64,000 bases of DNA, from contig CM055096.1 of the NCBI GenBank assembly GCA_029204225.1, positions 35,896,611-35,960,610 on the forward strand, given 5' to 3'. Source of the stretch: Diphasiastrum complanatum. Its lineage: Eukaryota; Streptophyta; Lycopodiopsida; Lycopodiales; Lycopodiaceae. The position numbers and the translations under genes were made by a program. The first letter of the stretch is position 1. Each line of letters starts with the position of its first letter. Under the pieces are notes generated by a model that was given only the letters and a program-made list of their open reading frames with translations, did no database searches and was not told the origin of the DNA. Positions 1 through 11,080 of this stretch are shown here, one piece after another.

Positions 1-385
1 TCTGGTCATGTACGTCTGAATGTGCTCTCCTTGGTCCATGCGGGCACTATTCAACTTTGACTTCAGAAACATGATTCTTGATGGATTTGACATCTTGAAC
101 TGCTCCTTTAGCACATCCCATGCCAGTCTGGGTGTAATAGCATCACAAATGTGGGTAATGATGTGATTCTTCACTGACAAGTTAATGAAGGTCAAAGCTT
201 TCCTCATCTTTTTGTTGAACACTTTGATGTCTGCTTCATTTGGCAGCCTTCTCTCATCACCTGTGACGACTTCCCACACGTCTTTCTCCATCAGTATGTT
301 TTTCATTTAATTTCCACACTGCATAGTTGGATATCCCATCCAATTTGCTACTTTCACTCAAAATGGACTCTCCCATGTTTGCCAT
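1..385 (-). pseudogene. Ty1/copia gag, N-terminal part (element E1), cut by window edge
   Basis: Read on the minus strand from an ATG at 385, the product opens with a copia-type gag head (SSKLDGISNYAVWK). After a loss of two bases near 320 it continues in another frame as NILMEKDVWEVVTGDE, then a stretch ending in KSKLNSARMDQGEHIQTYM at the window edge. This is the UBN2/gag-preassembly region that packages copia RNA. Only the first 125 or so residues are inside the window. The frameshift right after the start means it is not translatable as one protein. Family assignment is by recognisable gag motifs; the element's own LTR is uncertain. Confidence 0.8.
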
Positions 386-1680
386 CGCAAAACTCCTTGA
401 AACTTCTGTCTTAGGCTAAGAATAGTATGTCGAAGCCAACTGTGATTCAAAAGTTGAAAATAATGACCTGCACTTTTTCCCTTACCAGGCCACTCGCCAC
501 TTTTCCACCAATTTAAAAGCCAAATCGGCGTCGCCTTCCGAAATGCACTCAATCGTCAACTCCCAACAACGTGCCCAGTGGAATGGTGAAATAACTTTTG
601 GCGTACTCCAAACACTTTCTCCACTGCAGTCACTCTATTTTTTTGTACCGTACTTGCAGGTACAGTTCGGGTGCCCTTCGTTTGGAGGTTATAGCCTTTC
701 GTTTGGGTCAAAACGGGCAATGGACCCAAAACTAGGGGCTTTTTCTAGTTTTTGAACCGTTTCTTCACCTTGAAGAAACTTCACTGAGTCACTTGTGAAG
801 GGACCCAACTCAACTTTCAGTATGAAAATTTTTAATGAAGTTGAAGGCCATAATGTACTTCACTTCTTCAGGGCCCTGTTCAAAGCTCATCCAATGGCTG
901 AACCAAATCTTGTGGTCCAAATTTCTCTCCCATCACAAGTTCTGGACCGTCGATGCATTTGACACCTCATCCAAAGGTCCAAATTGCATCTGGGCATTGA
1001 ACCACTCTCCTATAGTCGCTATGGTCTTCGAGACACTACAGTATCCATTGCGTTGGGCGTGCGAACAGCCCGCGACCTCCCTGTCTGCGGCCGCGCCTCC
1101 CCACTCTCAAAATTGTCTAATCTAACTCGCCTGTGGCCATTTTGAGCACAATATGAGGTTTGGAGCAAGATCGCCTTACTAATTCCAAGACTGTAGAGTG
1201 TTCAGTCAAGAAATTCCGTGGAGAAACGGTGATTTTAGCTCAACTTGACAAAGTGGCTTTTTTCACCTTTTTACCGCAAATCTGCTAGGTTAACTGTCTG
1301 GAGACAAATCTCTGACATAAACCTCAGAATATCTCCATGGCTGGTTGATAATGTGATTAGCTTCCTTCCTGTCCTTACGACATCCAAAACGGTGCACAAA
1401 CAGCGAAGAAATCACCAGTTATGTATAAAAATCGTAACCCCAAGCCCGGTTTCAATTTTCAGCTGGCTTCAAAACTGTCAATTTTTCACCAAATTTTTTC
1501 CTGTCTGATGCTATGCACAGGCTAATAATCCCTCTGTTGAGCTTAGCAAGCCTCTATAAATTAGAAAACATGCACCAGTGCTTCTCTTTTCATCTTCAAC
1601 CCACCGTAAACCCCGAACTCTCAGAAGATAGTACCCCCGAAGCTCTCTTCAACGACGATGTTGTACTGTGTACACTCCCT
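386..1680. other. Non-coding stretch between E1 gag and a primer-site-like motif
   Basis: I see no convincing gene here. The open frames are short and unlike any family I know. If the tRNA-Met-like site at 1681-1697 belongs to E1, this would be an unusually long leader of about 1.3 kb, so an undetected insertion or a rearrangement is also possible. Confidence 0.4.
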
Positions 1681-1697
1681 GTATGGATCTGATACCA
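1681..1697 (-). other. Primer-binding-site-like motif (initiator tRNA-Met type)
   Basis: The minus strand reads TGGTATCAGATCCATAC. The first ten bases match the usual plant copia primer site complementary to the 3' end of initiator tRNA-Met (TGGTATCAGAGCC), and later bases match partly. It lies two bases inside the edge of a candidate LTR beginning at 1700, the expected arrangement for a minus-strand element. Confidence 0.55.
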
Positions 1698-1699
1698 AC

Positions 1700-1913
1700 T
1701 GAGAATCTGCTTTGCATAGGAACACAGATCATTCTACACAGTAATACAGACAGAAAACACTCTCCACAGCAAGCTCACATAGCAACTGTATTTCTCAAAA
1801 TGAAATTAGACTGTACATATAGTTGTTCACTCAGGCAATCCATGCATGACCCAGGTTGCCCTTGGCGGGACACGTGTCCCGTCGACTTGCCTCGTGGCGA
1901 GGCCGATTGATCC
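1700..1913 (-). repeat. Candidate 5' LTR fragment next to the primer site
   Basis: The minus-strand LTR would end in ...TCTCA two bases before the primer site. The fragment stops where RNase H sequence of element D begins at 1914, so it is truncated. No second copy was found in the window, so the LTR call rests on position only. It contains a perfect 16-bp palindrome at 1866-1881 (CGGGACACGTGTCCCG) with a CACGTG core. Confidence 0.35.
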
Positions 1914-2610
1914 TTATCCACTGATAGGACCCACAGTACAGTAACGCAATGATTCTAGTTTAATTCTAACTGATACGTGCTCAAGGAGAATCTCACCATC
2001 CATAACTTTTTCTCTTACATAGTGGTGTGCTACCTCTATGTGTTTACTTCTTGCATGGAAGATTGGATTACTTGCAAGATATTGGGCCGATATGCTCTCA
2101 CATTTGATGCAAGGTATTTCCTCCTCTTGAATGATCCCGAGTTCCACTAGTATTGTTTTGATCCAAATGACTTCCTTTGTTGTGATAGTCAAAGCCTTGT
2201 ACTCGGCTTCACATGAGGATAAGGAGATAGTGTCTTGCTTCTTAGATTGCCAAGAGACAAAATTACCTCCCAAAAATATTGTATAAGCACTTGTGTACTT
2301 TCTATCCAGCTTATCACCTGCAAAATTCGAATCTGAAAAGGCAACAAGGCTTAAATCATGTCTTTTAAAACAAAGTCCATAGTCTTGAGTAGATGCAACA
2401 TATCTCAAGATCCTCTTCTCCTTTTTCCAATCATGGATCTTTGGATTTTGCATGCTTTGACTAAGCTTATGCACACTAAAACTAAGATCAGCCCTAGTGA
2501 TAGTGAGCCATATTAAAGAGCCTATTAGACTTCTAAAAAGTGTGATGTCCTCAAAGGATGCTTCATCACAAGTTTTAGTGTCTTTAACATTAGACTCCAC
2601 AGGAGTATCT
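1914..2610 (-). pseudogene. Element D RNase H domain (3' truncated)
   Basis: Minus-strand translation contains FEDITLFRSLIGSLIWLTITRADLS-type connection sequence, then copia RNase H blocks: FSDSNFAGDKLD, WQSKKQDTISLSSCEAEYKA and HARSKHIEVAHHYVREKV. The acidic D and E positions are kept. The usual end of the family (VADLLTKPL in element A) is replaced by unrelated residues ending at a stop at 1914, so the C-terminus is lost. The first residues, before DTPVE, come from the neighbouring insertion and are not part of the enzyme. Confidence 0.8.
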
Positions 2611-3441
2611 GTGAAAAATGCAAAAATAAGCTTAGTAGAGGCCAAAAATCTTGTATATAGATAAACACACATGTGTGGAGCCTATTCCCACATGTGAAAA
2701 TAGTGTACTTGTCATGTACCATAATCATATAGGTTGTACATATGATTTAATTCAAGTTCTAGTGGCTAAAAAGGCCAAAAACTAGTTTTCTAGATATATG
2801 ACACACGGCATCAATCTATTGATTGCATGAGCCAAATATTTTGGTTAGGTGTCATATCCCATGTGTAGAGGATAGCTCACATGTGTGGAATAAGCTGAAG
2901 TAGGCGAATTTTGAATTCTAGAAGATTTCCAAGTAGATCTCCATATAGAAGGAAAATGGACCAAAAGTGCTCAAAATAGAAGGGTTTGTCCAAGTGTCAA
3001 TTTTGCATGATGAATCATCATATGACAAAGCACCTTCACACATGTGGGATCAGAGGGATGATCAGTACCACGAGCTCTCAGTTATTGTATATATAGAGCC
3101 ACATTTGGCCATAATCATTGTGAGACACCAATCTTGGTTTTGGAAGCAATTTTGAGTGATTCTCTCCATTTGTCTACATTTGTTTTGATTGTTTTGAGGT
3201 TCTATCAATGTGTACTTGATTTTCAGGTTGGAATTTGTACCCTGACAAGGTTTCACACGTGTGAAACCAGCAAGTACATTTACCTTCAATAAATGATTGT
3301 TCTTGTTTGGATTTTATGTCTAGAATTGATCTAGATTGATCTTAATCTTATGTAGATTGATAGATCAAGTAAATCTAACATCCAATCCCTCTTGAGGATC
3401 AGATTAGGATCCACTCTTGGTCCTTTTTGTACTTTTTGCAT
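2611..3441 (+). mobile_element. LTR-like insertion (solo LTR or short non-autonomous element) in element D
   Basis: The copia reading on either side joins cleanly if this 831-bp block is removed. The 7-bp sequence AGTATCT flanks it on both sides (2604-2610 and 3442-3448) as a target-site duplication; on the minus strand it repeats the codons for Asp-Thr. On the plus strand the block has a TATA-like run (TATATATAGAG near 3090) and an AATAAA near 3288, as an LTR would. It also holds repeated CACATGTG motifs and a perfect 20-bp palindrome at 3249-3268. No protein is encoded. The ends (GTGAAAAATG and CTTTTTGCAT) are not the standard TG...CA at exactly these borders, so the class is not settled. 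Confidence 0.6.
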
Positions 3442-4265
3442 AGTATCTATGCTTTTACAATCTTGCATTTTAAACTTCTTAAGCATAGATCTTACATAAC
3501 TTTCTTGAGAAATGAAAGCCAAGTCATTAGAGATCTTAATCTCTAAGCCAAGTACATGATGTAAAAATTTAAGATCTTGCATTTTGAATTCCTTTCCTAA
3601 GGAGAACTTGGTATCAGCAAGTAAATCCATGTTGCTAAGCAACACGATTATATCATTACCAACATGTTTAAGATATAATGATGGATCAAATGAACTAATT
3701 CTGAAACCAATAGAAAGAACCTCTCATACCAATCCCTTGGAGCTTGTTTCAAGCCATAAAGACTTTTCAAAAGTAAGCATACTTTTGATCCTTTGCCATT
3801 CACAACAAAACGTGGAGGTTGATGCATATATATTTCTTCTTCTAAGTAACCATTTAAGAAAGCATTGGAAACATCAAGTTGAAGCATTTTCCAATCATAA
3901 AAGCAACAAATAGTAATGAGAGTTCTACTGGTTACCATCTTTGCTACGAGAGCAAAGGTTTCTTCATAATCTATGCCTTTGATCTGGGCATAGCCTTTAG
4001 CACAAAGCCTTGCTTTGAACTTATTGATTGATCCATCATTATTGAGCTTGATTCTATAGACCCACTTTCATCCAATGACATGCTTGTCATTAGGTGGATC
4101 TACAAGTTGCCAAGTCTCATTTTGCATCAAAGCTTCATAATCGGCCTCCATAACTTTGATCCAATCCTTTGATTGAAGAGCTTCCTCCACACTTGATGGT
4201 TCTTCAATGGAAGTGTGAAAAGCATGTAGAGAACTTGAATCCTCCACTTGTTTGCCTTTTTCCAA
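3442..4265 (-). pseudogene. Element D reverse transcriptase (broken)
   Basis: The minus strand shows the copia RT opening (EEALQSKDWIKVMEADYEAL, ETWQLVDPPNDKHVIG), then QLDVSNAFLNGYLEEEIYM and LLKSLYGLKQAPRDWYERF, then LGKEFKMQDLKFLHHVLGLE. Frames change near 4070 and 3647. Where elements A and C have the catalytic YVDD motif, D has a short deletion: the sequence runs from KHVGND directly to a NMDLLADTK-like stretch. The polymerase could not work even if the frames were repaired. Confidence 0.85.
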
Positions 4266-5404
4266 GTAGGTGAGTCTTCTCTCGAGTTGATCTTCTTGGA
4301 GTCATTGGTAGACTCGGATTCTCTCGTGATCTCGGCCCCAACAAGTCTTCATCTTGATCAATACTTGATGAAGAGACTCCTCCTTGATGAATAAGCTCTT
4401 GAGATTCTTGCACATTGTCCTTCATGTACATGTGATCTTCATGGAAGATCACATCTCTACTTATCATAGTTTGATTAATAGATGGAACAAGAATCCTATA
4501 GGCTTTACTTGAGTAGCCTATCATGATGCCTTTAAGAGCATTAGCATCTTTTTTTTTTCTTTTTTCAAGAGGTACATGTACAAGGCATACACATCCAAAT
4601 GTTCTAAGATGATTGACCTCGGGTTTCCTTCCATACAACTTTTCATAAGGTGAAATATCTTCTATAGCATGATTTGGCAAAAAATTGCAAAGATAGTTAG
4701 CACATCCTATTGCTTCTCCCCAAAAATCTTTAGAAAGAGAGGCTCCTAGTCTAAGTGCCTTGCACATTCACATAGAGTTCTATTTTTTCTTTCGGCCACT
4801 CCATTATATTGAGGAGAGTAGGAACAAGTGAAATATCTTCTAGTGCCAAAATCATTACAAAAGTTTCATATGCAAGTGCTTTAGAAGATAAGAGGTAATC
4901 TCAAACAAAACGTGAGTATTTATCAATAGATGTTATAAAACATGTAGCTCCACCCTTGCTCTTGGTGGATGAGAAATGGATGTCACTATGGATGAGTTCC
5001 AAAGGTGCTTTGGACTTGATGGTTGATCTTTGATGTGGCCTTGCATGTGATTTGGCCAATGAACATGCATCACAAGGACTTGGCTCCTTGATCATGGACT
5101 TAGGCAAACCATGAGCTAGCTCCAACTTGCACATAGATTGCATGGCCTTGGAGTTGGGATGGCCCAACCTCTTATGCCATAGATCTTCATTTGGAAGCTT
5201 TCCTTGTAGCATAATATTCGAGCAAAGATTAGCATTTCCATTTCCATCAAGCTTGAATAACCTTCCAAAATGAGAACATGATGCTATTATATCATCATCT
5301 TTTGTGATCAAGCAAGTACCATCTCTAAAATCTACTTGTAGACCATCATCATTGAGTTGGCCTACACTTATTAGATTTTTAGTCAAACTAGGAACATAGA
5401 GCAC
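4266..5404 (-). pseudogene. Element D integrase (broken)
   Basis: Minus strand: GAG-pre-integrase motif LYVPSLTKNLISVGQL; zinc-finger region WHKRLGHPN...CDACSLAKSHARP; first catalytic Asp in HSDIHFSSTKSKGG. The core then degenerates between 4768 and 4900, where the second Asp and the Glu region should lie. It resumes at LGASLSKDFWGEAIGCANYL and GRKPEVNHLRTFGCVCLVHVP. The acidic linker to RT continues to about 4270. With two catalytic residues in a ruined stretch, this integrase is inactive. Confidence 0.8.
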
Positions 5405-6127
5405 ATCATTGAGATCAAACGTATCTAGAGATATGCTTCATATGTCTTCTATCATACATTCCTCATCATTTGCTGTATAGATACAACTTCTAGATCCTTT
5501 GTATGGTACAAGATTACAAAAAGAGTTTTTATCACTACTCATGTGGGATGAGGCCCCACTATCTAGCCACCATAAATTAGAATGCTTGAAAGAGGAAGAT
5601 GAAAAGTTAGACATCATAAGTGAATCTTCTTTATCACAAGGAGGTTCATCTTCACAAGTGATGTTGGCTTGCTTTTTCCTTTTGTAGAATTGGGAGGCAA
5701 AATGCCCCTTCTTGCCACATGAGAAACAAGTAACCTTGTACTTGTTCTTCTTCACATTGGATGAGCTTTTTTCCGCCTCGGATGTCTTCTCCATTGCTTT
5801 TGTGTTGTCCTTGGAGCTCTTGCCATTCTTTCTGTCTTTTCTCTTCTCCTTGGATTTGGTGAAGAGTGCTTGATCACTTCCTCCATCCTTGAGAGACAAT
5901 CTCTCAAATCTTGCCACTCGAGTTTGATGCCTATACTCCTCGGCTATCAAGATTCCTTGTAAGGCTTCTAAAGAGGGTAAGTCCTCTTTAATTGCATAAG
6001 ATTGAACAATGGTATCAAAATCCTCACTTAATCCATTCAAAATAACTTGAACAATTTCTTTGGATTTGATAGAATCATCTATGCAACAAAGATCTTTATG
6101 GAGATCCTTGACTCTAGAAACATAGGA
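5405..6127 (-). pseudogene. Element D gag C-part, CCHC knuckle and protease
   Basis: Minus strand: gag core (RVKDLHKDL, QVILNGLSEDFDTIVQSYA, SLEALQGILIAEEYR), a Lys/Ser-rich spacer, then a zinc knuckle CFSCGKKGHFASQF whose last Cys is Phe. The protease motif follows in WWLDSGASSHMSS, with DSG intact. The N-terminal gag is missing because element A's LTR sequence starts at about 6128; the residues read beyond that point are LTR, not gag. Confidence 0.8.
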
Positions 6128-6356
6128 TGCATGCACTGATTGCATGTGGCTTGCATGCATACAGTAAAACTTTGCATGCTATCTAAACATCTGCATGTCA
6201 TCATAATTGAACCTAACTAGCTCAAATCCGAGCTACACTAGAAGGATATGTGCTCAATTCACACTCCTTTTATGTACAACATGAATTCTAGTGGAAATCA
6301 CCATGGACATGACTCCAAACTTGAGATAGGAAGATAATATTTTGATAATCTTCACA
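6128..6356 (-). repeat. Element A 3' LTR fragment and polypurine tract
   Basis: The minus-strand LTR starts TGTGAAGATTATC at 6356, directly after a purine run (AAGGAGGAG, plus-strand 6357-6365). Its sequence matches the right end of the LTR at 21321-21785 (shared blocks GAGATAGGAAGATA-like, ATGTGCT.AATTCACA, GCATG.TATCTAAAC). The other end stops at about 6128 against gag of element D. Confidence 0.75.
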
Positions 6357-6370
6357 CTCCTCCTTAAAAA

Positions 6371-7587
6371 TTATGTTCCTATCAACATAGATTTCGAAAT
6401 TAGGCCAAGGTTTGACCTCATAAATACATTCTTGAGTAGAGGCTTGGTGAGAAGATCTGCAACACAATTTGAAGATGAAACATGCTCCAATGAGATCTCT
6501 CTCCCAATGACTTTTTCTCTTACAAAATGATGAGCCACTTCAATATGCTTGCTCCTTGCATGAAAGACTGGATTATTTGCAAGAGCCTGAGCAGAAATGT
6601 TATCATTCTTGATAATTGGTAAATCTTCATCTGCATAACACTTTCGCTCCAAAAGTAGCCTTTTGATCCATAAAACCTCCTTTGTTGTGGTTGTAAGAGA
6701 TTTGTATTCAGCTTCACAGGATGATAAGGAAATAGTTGCTTGCTTCTTTGATAGCCAAGAAACCAAATTTCCTCCAAGAAATATAGTGTAAGCACTTGTG
6801 GATTTGCTATCCAACCTGTCTTCTGCAAAATTTGAATCTGAAAAAGCAATCAAAATCAGATCTTCTCCTTCATAGAATAGTCCATAATCCAAGATAGAAG
6901 ATATATACTCAAGACTCTTTTAGCCAACTTCCAATGATATAACTTTGTATCCTGCATGTGTTGACTTAGCTTATGAACACAAAAGCTTAGATCAGGCCTA
7001 GTCACTGTTAACCAAATAAGTGAGCCAATAAGTCTCCTATAAAGAGTGATGTCCCCAAAGGATTTTTCATCATCTTTAATAGGAACTTTTACAGTGTGTT
7101 CCATAGGTGTATCTATGCCTTTACAATTCTCCATCTAGAATTTCCTGAGCATGGAAAGTGCATATCTACTTTGGCTTATAAATGCATGACCTTTCCAAAA
7201 ATCTATTTCAAGGCCTAGAATATAGTGAAGAACTCCTAATTCCTGCATCTTAAACTCAGTACCAAGTGCATGCTTAGTTTCTTCAACTAACTTCTCATTG
7301 TTTCCACAAAGAATGATATCATCTACATAGATGAGAAGAATAATTACAAAATTATCTACAAACTTATAATACAGAGAAGGGTCATATTCACTTAGACAAA
7401 ATCCGAGTGATATGAGATAGGAACTGAGCCTTGCATACCAAGACCTTAGTGCATGTTTCAGTCCATACAGACTTTTGAACAAAAGACAAACTTTTGATTC
7501 ATCACCTTCCTTCACAAAACATGGAGGCTGCTCCATATAAATCTCCTCCTCAAGGTAGCCATTGAGAAATGCATTAGAAACATCAAG
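6371..7587 (-). pseudogene. Element A reverse transcriptase back half and RNase H
   Basis: Minus strand: LDVSNAFLNGYLEEEIYMEQ near 7560, SKVCLLFKSLYGLKHALRSW, the intact catalytic LLIYVDDIILCGNNEKL near 7320, then LGVLHYILGLEIDF. A stop separates the next segment (CKGIDTPMEHTVKVP, RLIGSLIWLTVTRPDLS). RNase H follows with FSDSNFAEDRLD, ISLSSCEAEYKSL, HARSKHIEVAHHFV and the terminal VADLLTKPLLKNV. RNase H acidic residues are retained. One frame change near 6870 and a stop near 7137 break it. Confidence 0.88.
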
Positions 7588-8985
7588 CTAGAACATACTC
7601 CATTTGTGAAAACATGAAAGAGATATGAGTATTTGAATTGTTACCATCTTTGCAACTGGTGCAAAGGTATCTTCATAGTCAAGACCTTTAATCTGTGAGT
7701 AGCCTTTGGCACAAAGTCTTGCTTTATACTTATTGATAGATCCATCATGATTATACTTGATTCTTAATACCCACTTACATCCGATCACATGCATGTTGTT
7801 TGGTGGCTCCACAAACTCCCATGTGTTATTTGACTTCAAGGCTTCAAATTCTTGGGTCATTGTTTCAACCCACTCCTTGGATTGAAAAGCTTCTTGGACA
7901 TCCTTAGGCTCGTCATCTGATATAAAAAGTGCATGATAGGAAGTTTCACCTTCCACTTGCCTTCCTTCTTCATCATATGTGAACCTCCTTGGGTCAGATC
8001 TTGGTCGTGTGAATCTTTTGGGTGTGGTAGCTTGAATTTGCTCCTTCTCAAGCCTCGGCCTCACCTCTTCTTGAACAACATCAAGATTGATGATTGATCT
8101 TGCATGAGTATCTTTGATCTGTGCATCATCCAAGTTAAATTTCTGATCTTCATGGAAGATCACATCTCTACTAACAACATTTTTGTCAGTAGAGGGCAAA
8201 TAAATCTTGTATGTTTTTTTAGTGGATGCATATTCTACAAAAATTATTTTTACTGCATTAGGAACCTCCTTCTTCCTAGTTTCTAGAGGCACATGCACAA
8301 AGCATACACAGCCAAAAATCCTAAGATGATCTACCTTAGGCTTTTTCTTATACAACATCTCAAATGGTGTCTTTCCTCCTATTGCAAGATTTGGAAGCCT
8401 ATTACAAAGATAGTTTGCACATGCAACTGCCTCTCCCCAAAATTCTTTAGGCAGAGAAGCTTCTGGCCTAATGGCTTTTGCACATTCATACAAAGTTCTA
8501 TTCTTTCTCTCAACAATTCCATTTTGCTGAGGAGTATATGAACAAGAAAACTCTCTTTGAATACACTCTCTCTCACAAAAGTCTTTAAACTTATTGGAAG
8601 TGTACTCTCATCCACTATCACTTCTTAAAGCTTTTAACTTGAAAGGAAACTGCTTCTCTACATAAGCTTTAAAACTAAGAAAAACATCATAAACCATGGC
8701 TTTTAAAGATAGCATATAGATCCAAGAATGTCTTGTATAATCATCTACAAAAGAGACAAAGCAGTTGGCTCCTCCTTTGCTCTTAGTTGAGAAATGAACA
8801 TCTGAGTGTACAAGTTCAAATGGTTGCTTTGTCTTGATACTTGATCTCGGAAAAGGCCTTCTGTGTGGCTTTGCCAGCACACAAGCTTCACAAGGTAGAA
8901 GCTCCTTTGATAGTGTCTTTGGTAGACCAACAACTTTTTCTTCTTTGACCATAGATTGCATGGCTTTGAAATTGGGATGACCCAA
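7588..8985 (-). pseudogene. Element A integrase and front of reverse transcriptase
   Basis: Minus strand: GHPNFKAMQSMVKEE, zinc residues CEACVLAKPHRR, HSDVHFSTKSKGG with the first Asp, ALRSDSG with the second Asp, then a stop (TGA near 8611) in the place of the following Gly. The Glu is kept in QQNGIVERKNRTL. The integrase continues through LPKEFWGEAVACANYLCNRL and FGCVCFVHVPLETRK, an acidic linker, and the RT start VEAFQSKEWVETMTQEFEAL to KGYSQIKGLDYEDTFAP. All three catalytic acids are present, so only the nonsense and frame changes disable it. Confidence 0.87.
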
Positions 8986-9036
8986 TCTCTTGTGCCACAG
9001 ATCCTCCTGTAGAACCTTGGTCGCATAAGCAATATC

Positions 9037-10340
9037 TCAAATGTTAGCACTCTCCCTAGAATCTAGTTTGTACAACTTACCAATTCTAGATCCTCTAGCA
9101 ATAACTTCATTTTCTCTTGAGATTATACACTTGTCAACTTGAAACTTGACATCCAATCCACTATCAAACAACTGTCCTACACTAATGAGATTCTTAGTCA
9201 ATCTAGGTACATACAGTACATCATGCAAGCAAAATTTTTTTGATGATGATGCATGCAATAGAATGCTACCTATTCCTTCAATCCTACACTCTACATCATT
9301 AGTAGTATAGATTGACCTTTTTGCACCTAGATATGGCATGAGATTAGTGAAAGAGTTCCTAGAACTAGACATATGGGAACTAGCCCCACTATCTATCCAC
9401 CAAACTTCTTCATTCTTAAAAGGAAAAGATGAAAAAGTAGACATCATTAATGAATCCTCTCTTTCACTCTCTACACCCTCACACTCATCCTCATTGGTAA
9501 GGTTAGCTTGCTTAGATCGGTTCTTCTTCTTGAAACAGTTTGATGCATAGTGTCCTTTCTTGCCATAGAAAAAACACTTGATCTTTGACAGCTTCTTCTT
9601 GCCATTGGATGTTGCACCTTGTGAGGACTGATCCTCACCACCTTCTTTGGCTTTGTCCTTCTTGAAGTGTTGTTGTCCTTTGCCCTTGCCTCTTGACTTG
9701 TCTCTGATGAAGAGTGCTTTGTAATCTCCACCATCTTTCAATGAAAGTCTGTTGATCCTCAGCATCTTGTTCTCTTGCCTACTTTCTTCAGCAATGAGGA
9801 CACCTTGCAGTGTCTCCAAGGATGGAAGATCCTCTCTAACAGCATAAGTCTGCACAATATTGTCATACTCATCTCTAAGTCCATTTAGGACTACTTGAAC
9901 AAGTTCAGTGTTCTTAAGAGCATCACTAATACCAACGAACTCTTGATGAAGATCCTTAACTCTCATGACATATGATGAAGCACTCTCATCTACTCTCTGA
10001 TAACTTATATTTGGTTTTTAAGTGTAAGCAATCTAGAAGTATTTTTGATTTTATAGATTGTTTATAGAGTATCCCAAGCTTCCTTGGTAGTGGTGCATGT
10101 ACTGATCTCTCTTAACACTTCATTGGTAACATTCATTTTTATAAAATGAAGGGCAATTCTGGTTCTTTTGTGGAATGCTGCAGCATCCTTAGGTGCAGCA
10201 GGTTCTTCTTTAGCTCCACTCACAATATCTATTACATCCTGTAGAATCAACAATGATTCCATTCTGATCTTCCACATTGCATAATTGGAAGATGTTAATC
10301 TCTCACTATGCTCTAAGAAATGTGAACCAGATGAAGACAT
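9037..10340 (-). pseudogene. Element A gag, CCHC knuckle and protease
   Basis: The gag start is the ATG at 10340 (MSSSGSHFLEHSERLTSSNY, then AMWKIRMESLLILQDV). A frame break lies between 10062 and 9966, after which gag continues (RVKDLHQEFVGI, QVVLNGLRDEYDNIVQTYA, LPSLETLQGVLIAEESRQ). The knuckle is CFFYGKKGHYASNC, its second Cys replaced by Tyr. The protease motif WWIDSGASSHMSS is intact and is followed by the pre-integrase motif VPRLTKNLISVGQLFDSG. Length and order fit a standard copia gag-pol. Confidence 0.87.
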
Positions 10341-11061
10341 CTTCTTGGTGAGAAATGCTAGTAATGATAAAAAATGGAACTGAAAGGATGGTGCTTGCTA
10401 TCTCAATCTAGGATCTAACACAGATGTTGAACCACCCTATGAAATCTAGCAACAAATATGAGAACAAATTCTCAATATAAAAAATCAATCTATCTTGAAT
10501 TTGGATCTTGCTTCAGTCACAAGAGAAGAAGCACATGCAAGCATGAAGTCTATTTCTCCCATGAGTTTCATGTACTGACAAAATCTCTAGGAACTTACTT
10601 TCAACTCAAACACAGTAATATGTGTGAAATGAAAAGTCTAAGACCTCAGAACACTCACTTCTATCCAATTCTACTTGATTGACAATGAAAATTGATGAAA
10701 AAGACAAATGTGTGCTCACTTTGGCATATCCCATGAGTTGAGTACCCTCTGAAACTCTCTGATTGCCTAAAATTCTTCTAAGAACAAATCAAATTGATTT
10801 AGAAACAAGAGCAAAACATTCTACTCTCCAATACCTATTCAACAAGCTATAGAACATCAAATTTGGATCATTCCTTGAGAAGTAGCACTCATTAATGAGG
10901 GCTGATTTCACATGTGCGAGCTCTCTATCCGTATAGAGCTCCACTGGATCAGATCAGCCTTGATTTGATCCACTTATGGTCCACAGATTGCTTGTTTCTC
11001 AGCAAGTTTGAATCCTTCTCCAAAATCCGAGTTCCTGCAAGCAAAAAATCACCTCTTCAAA

Positions 11062-11080
11062 GCATGAAGCTCTGATACCA
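11062..11080 (-). other. Element A primer-binding site (initiator tRNA-Met)
   Basis: The minus strand reads TGGTATCAGAGCTTCATGC directly after the LTR end CTTCACA. The first 12 bases match the classic plant copia primer site. The 10341-11061 leader between here and the gag start is non-coding. Confidence 0.85.

Larger units (their letters stand above)
1914..6127 (-). mobile_element. Element D: degenerate Ty1/copia, 5' and 3' truncated, with an insertion
   Basis: The minus strand carries the copia order gag, CCHC, protease, integrase, reverse transcriptase, RNase H, read from right to left. The 5' end is cut inside gag, where LTR sequence of element A begins near 6128. The 3' end is cut inside RNase H at 1914. 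An 831-bp insert splits the RT/RNase H junction. Stops, frameshifts and loss of the RT active-site motif show it is dead. Its proteins resemble those of elements A and C but are clearly more diverged, so it is an older or different lineage of the same branch. Confidence 0.85.

Noticed and set aside
11062-11080. A tRNA gene at the tRNA-Met-like sites (also 1681, 17415, 24917, 31155)
   Set aside because: Each site only complements the last 12-17 bases of tRNA-Met, sits at an LTR edge and has no cloverleaf; all are retroelement primer sites.
6371-11080. Element A as an active, autonomous retrotransposon
   Set aside because: Catalytic residues in RT, integrase and protease are present, but stops, frameshifts, a lost knuckle Cys and truncated LTRs rule out autonomy.
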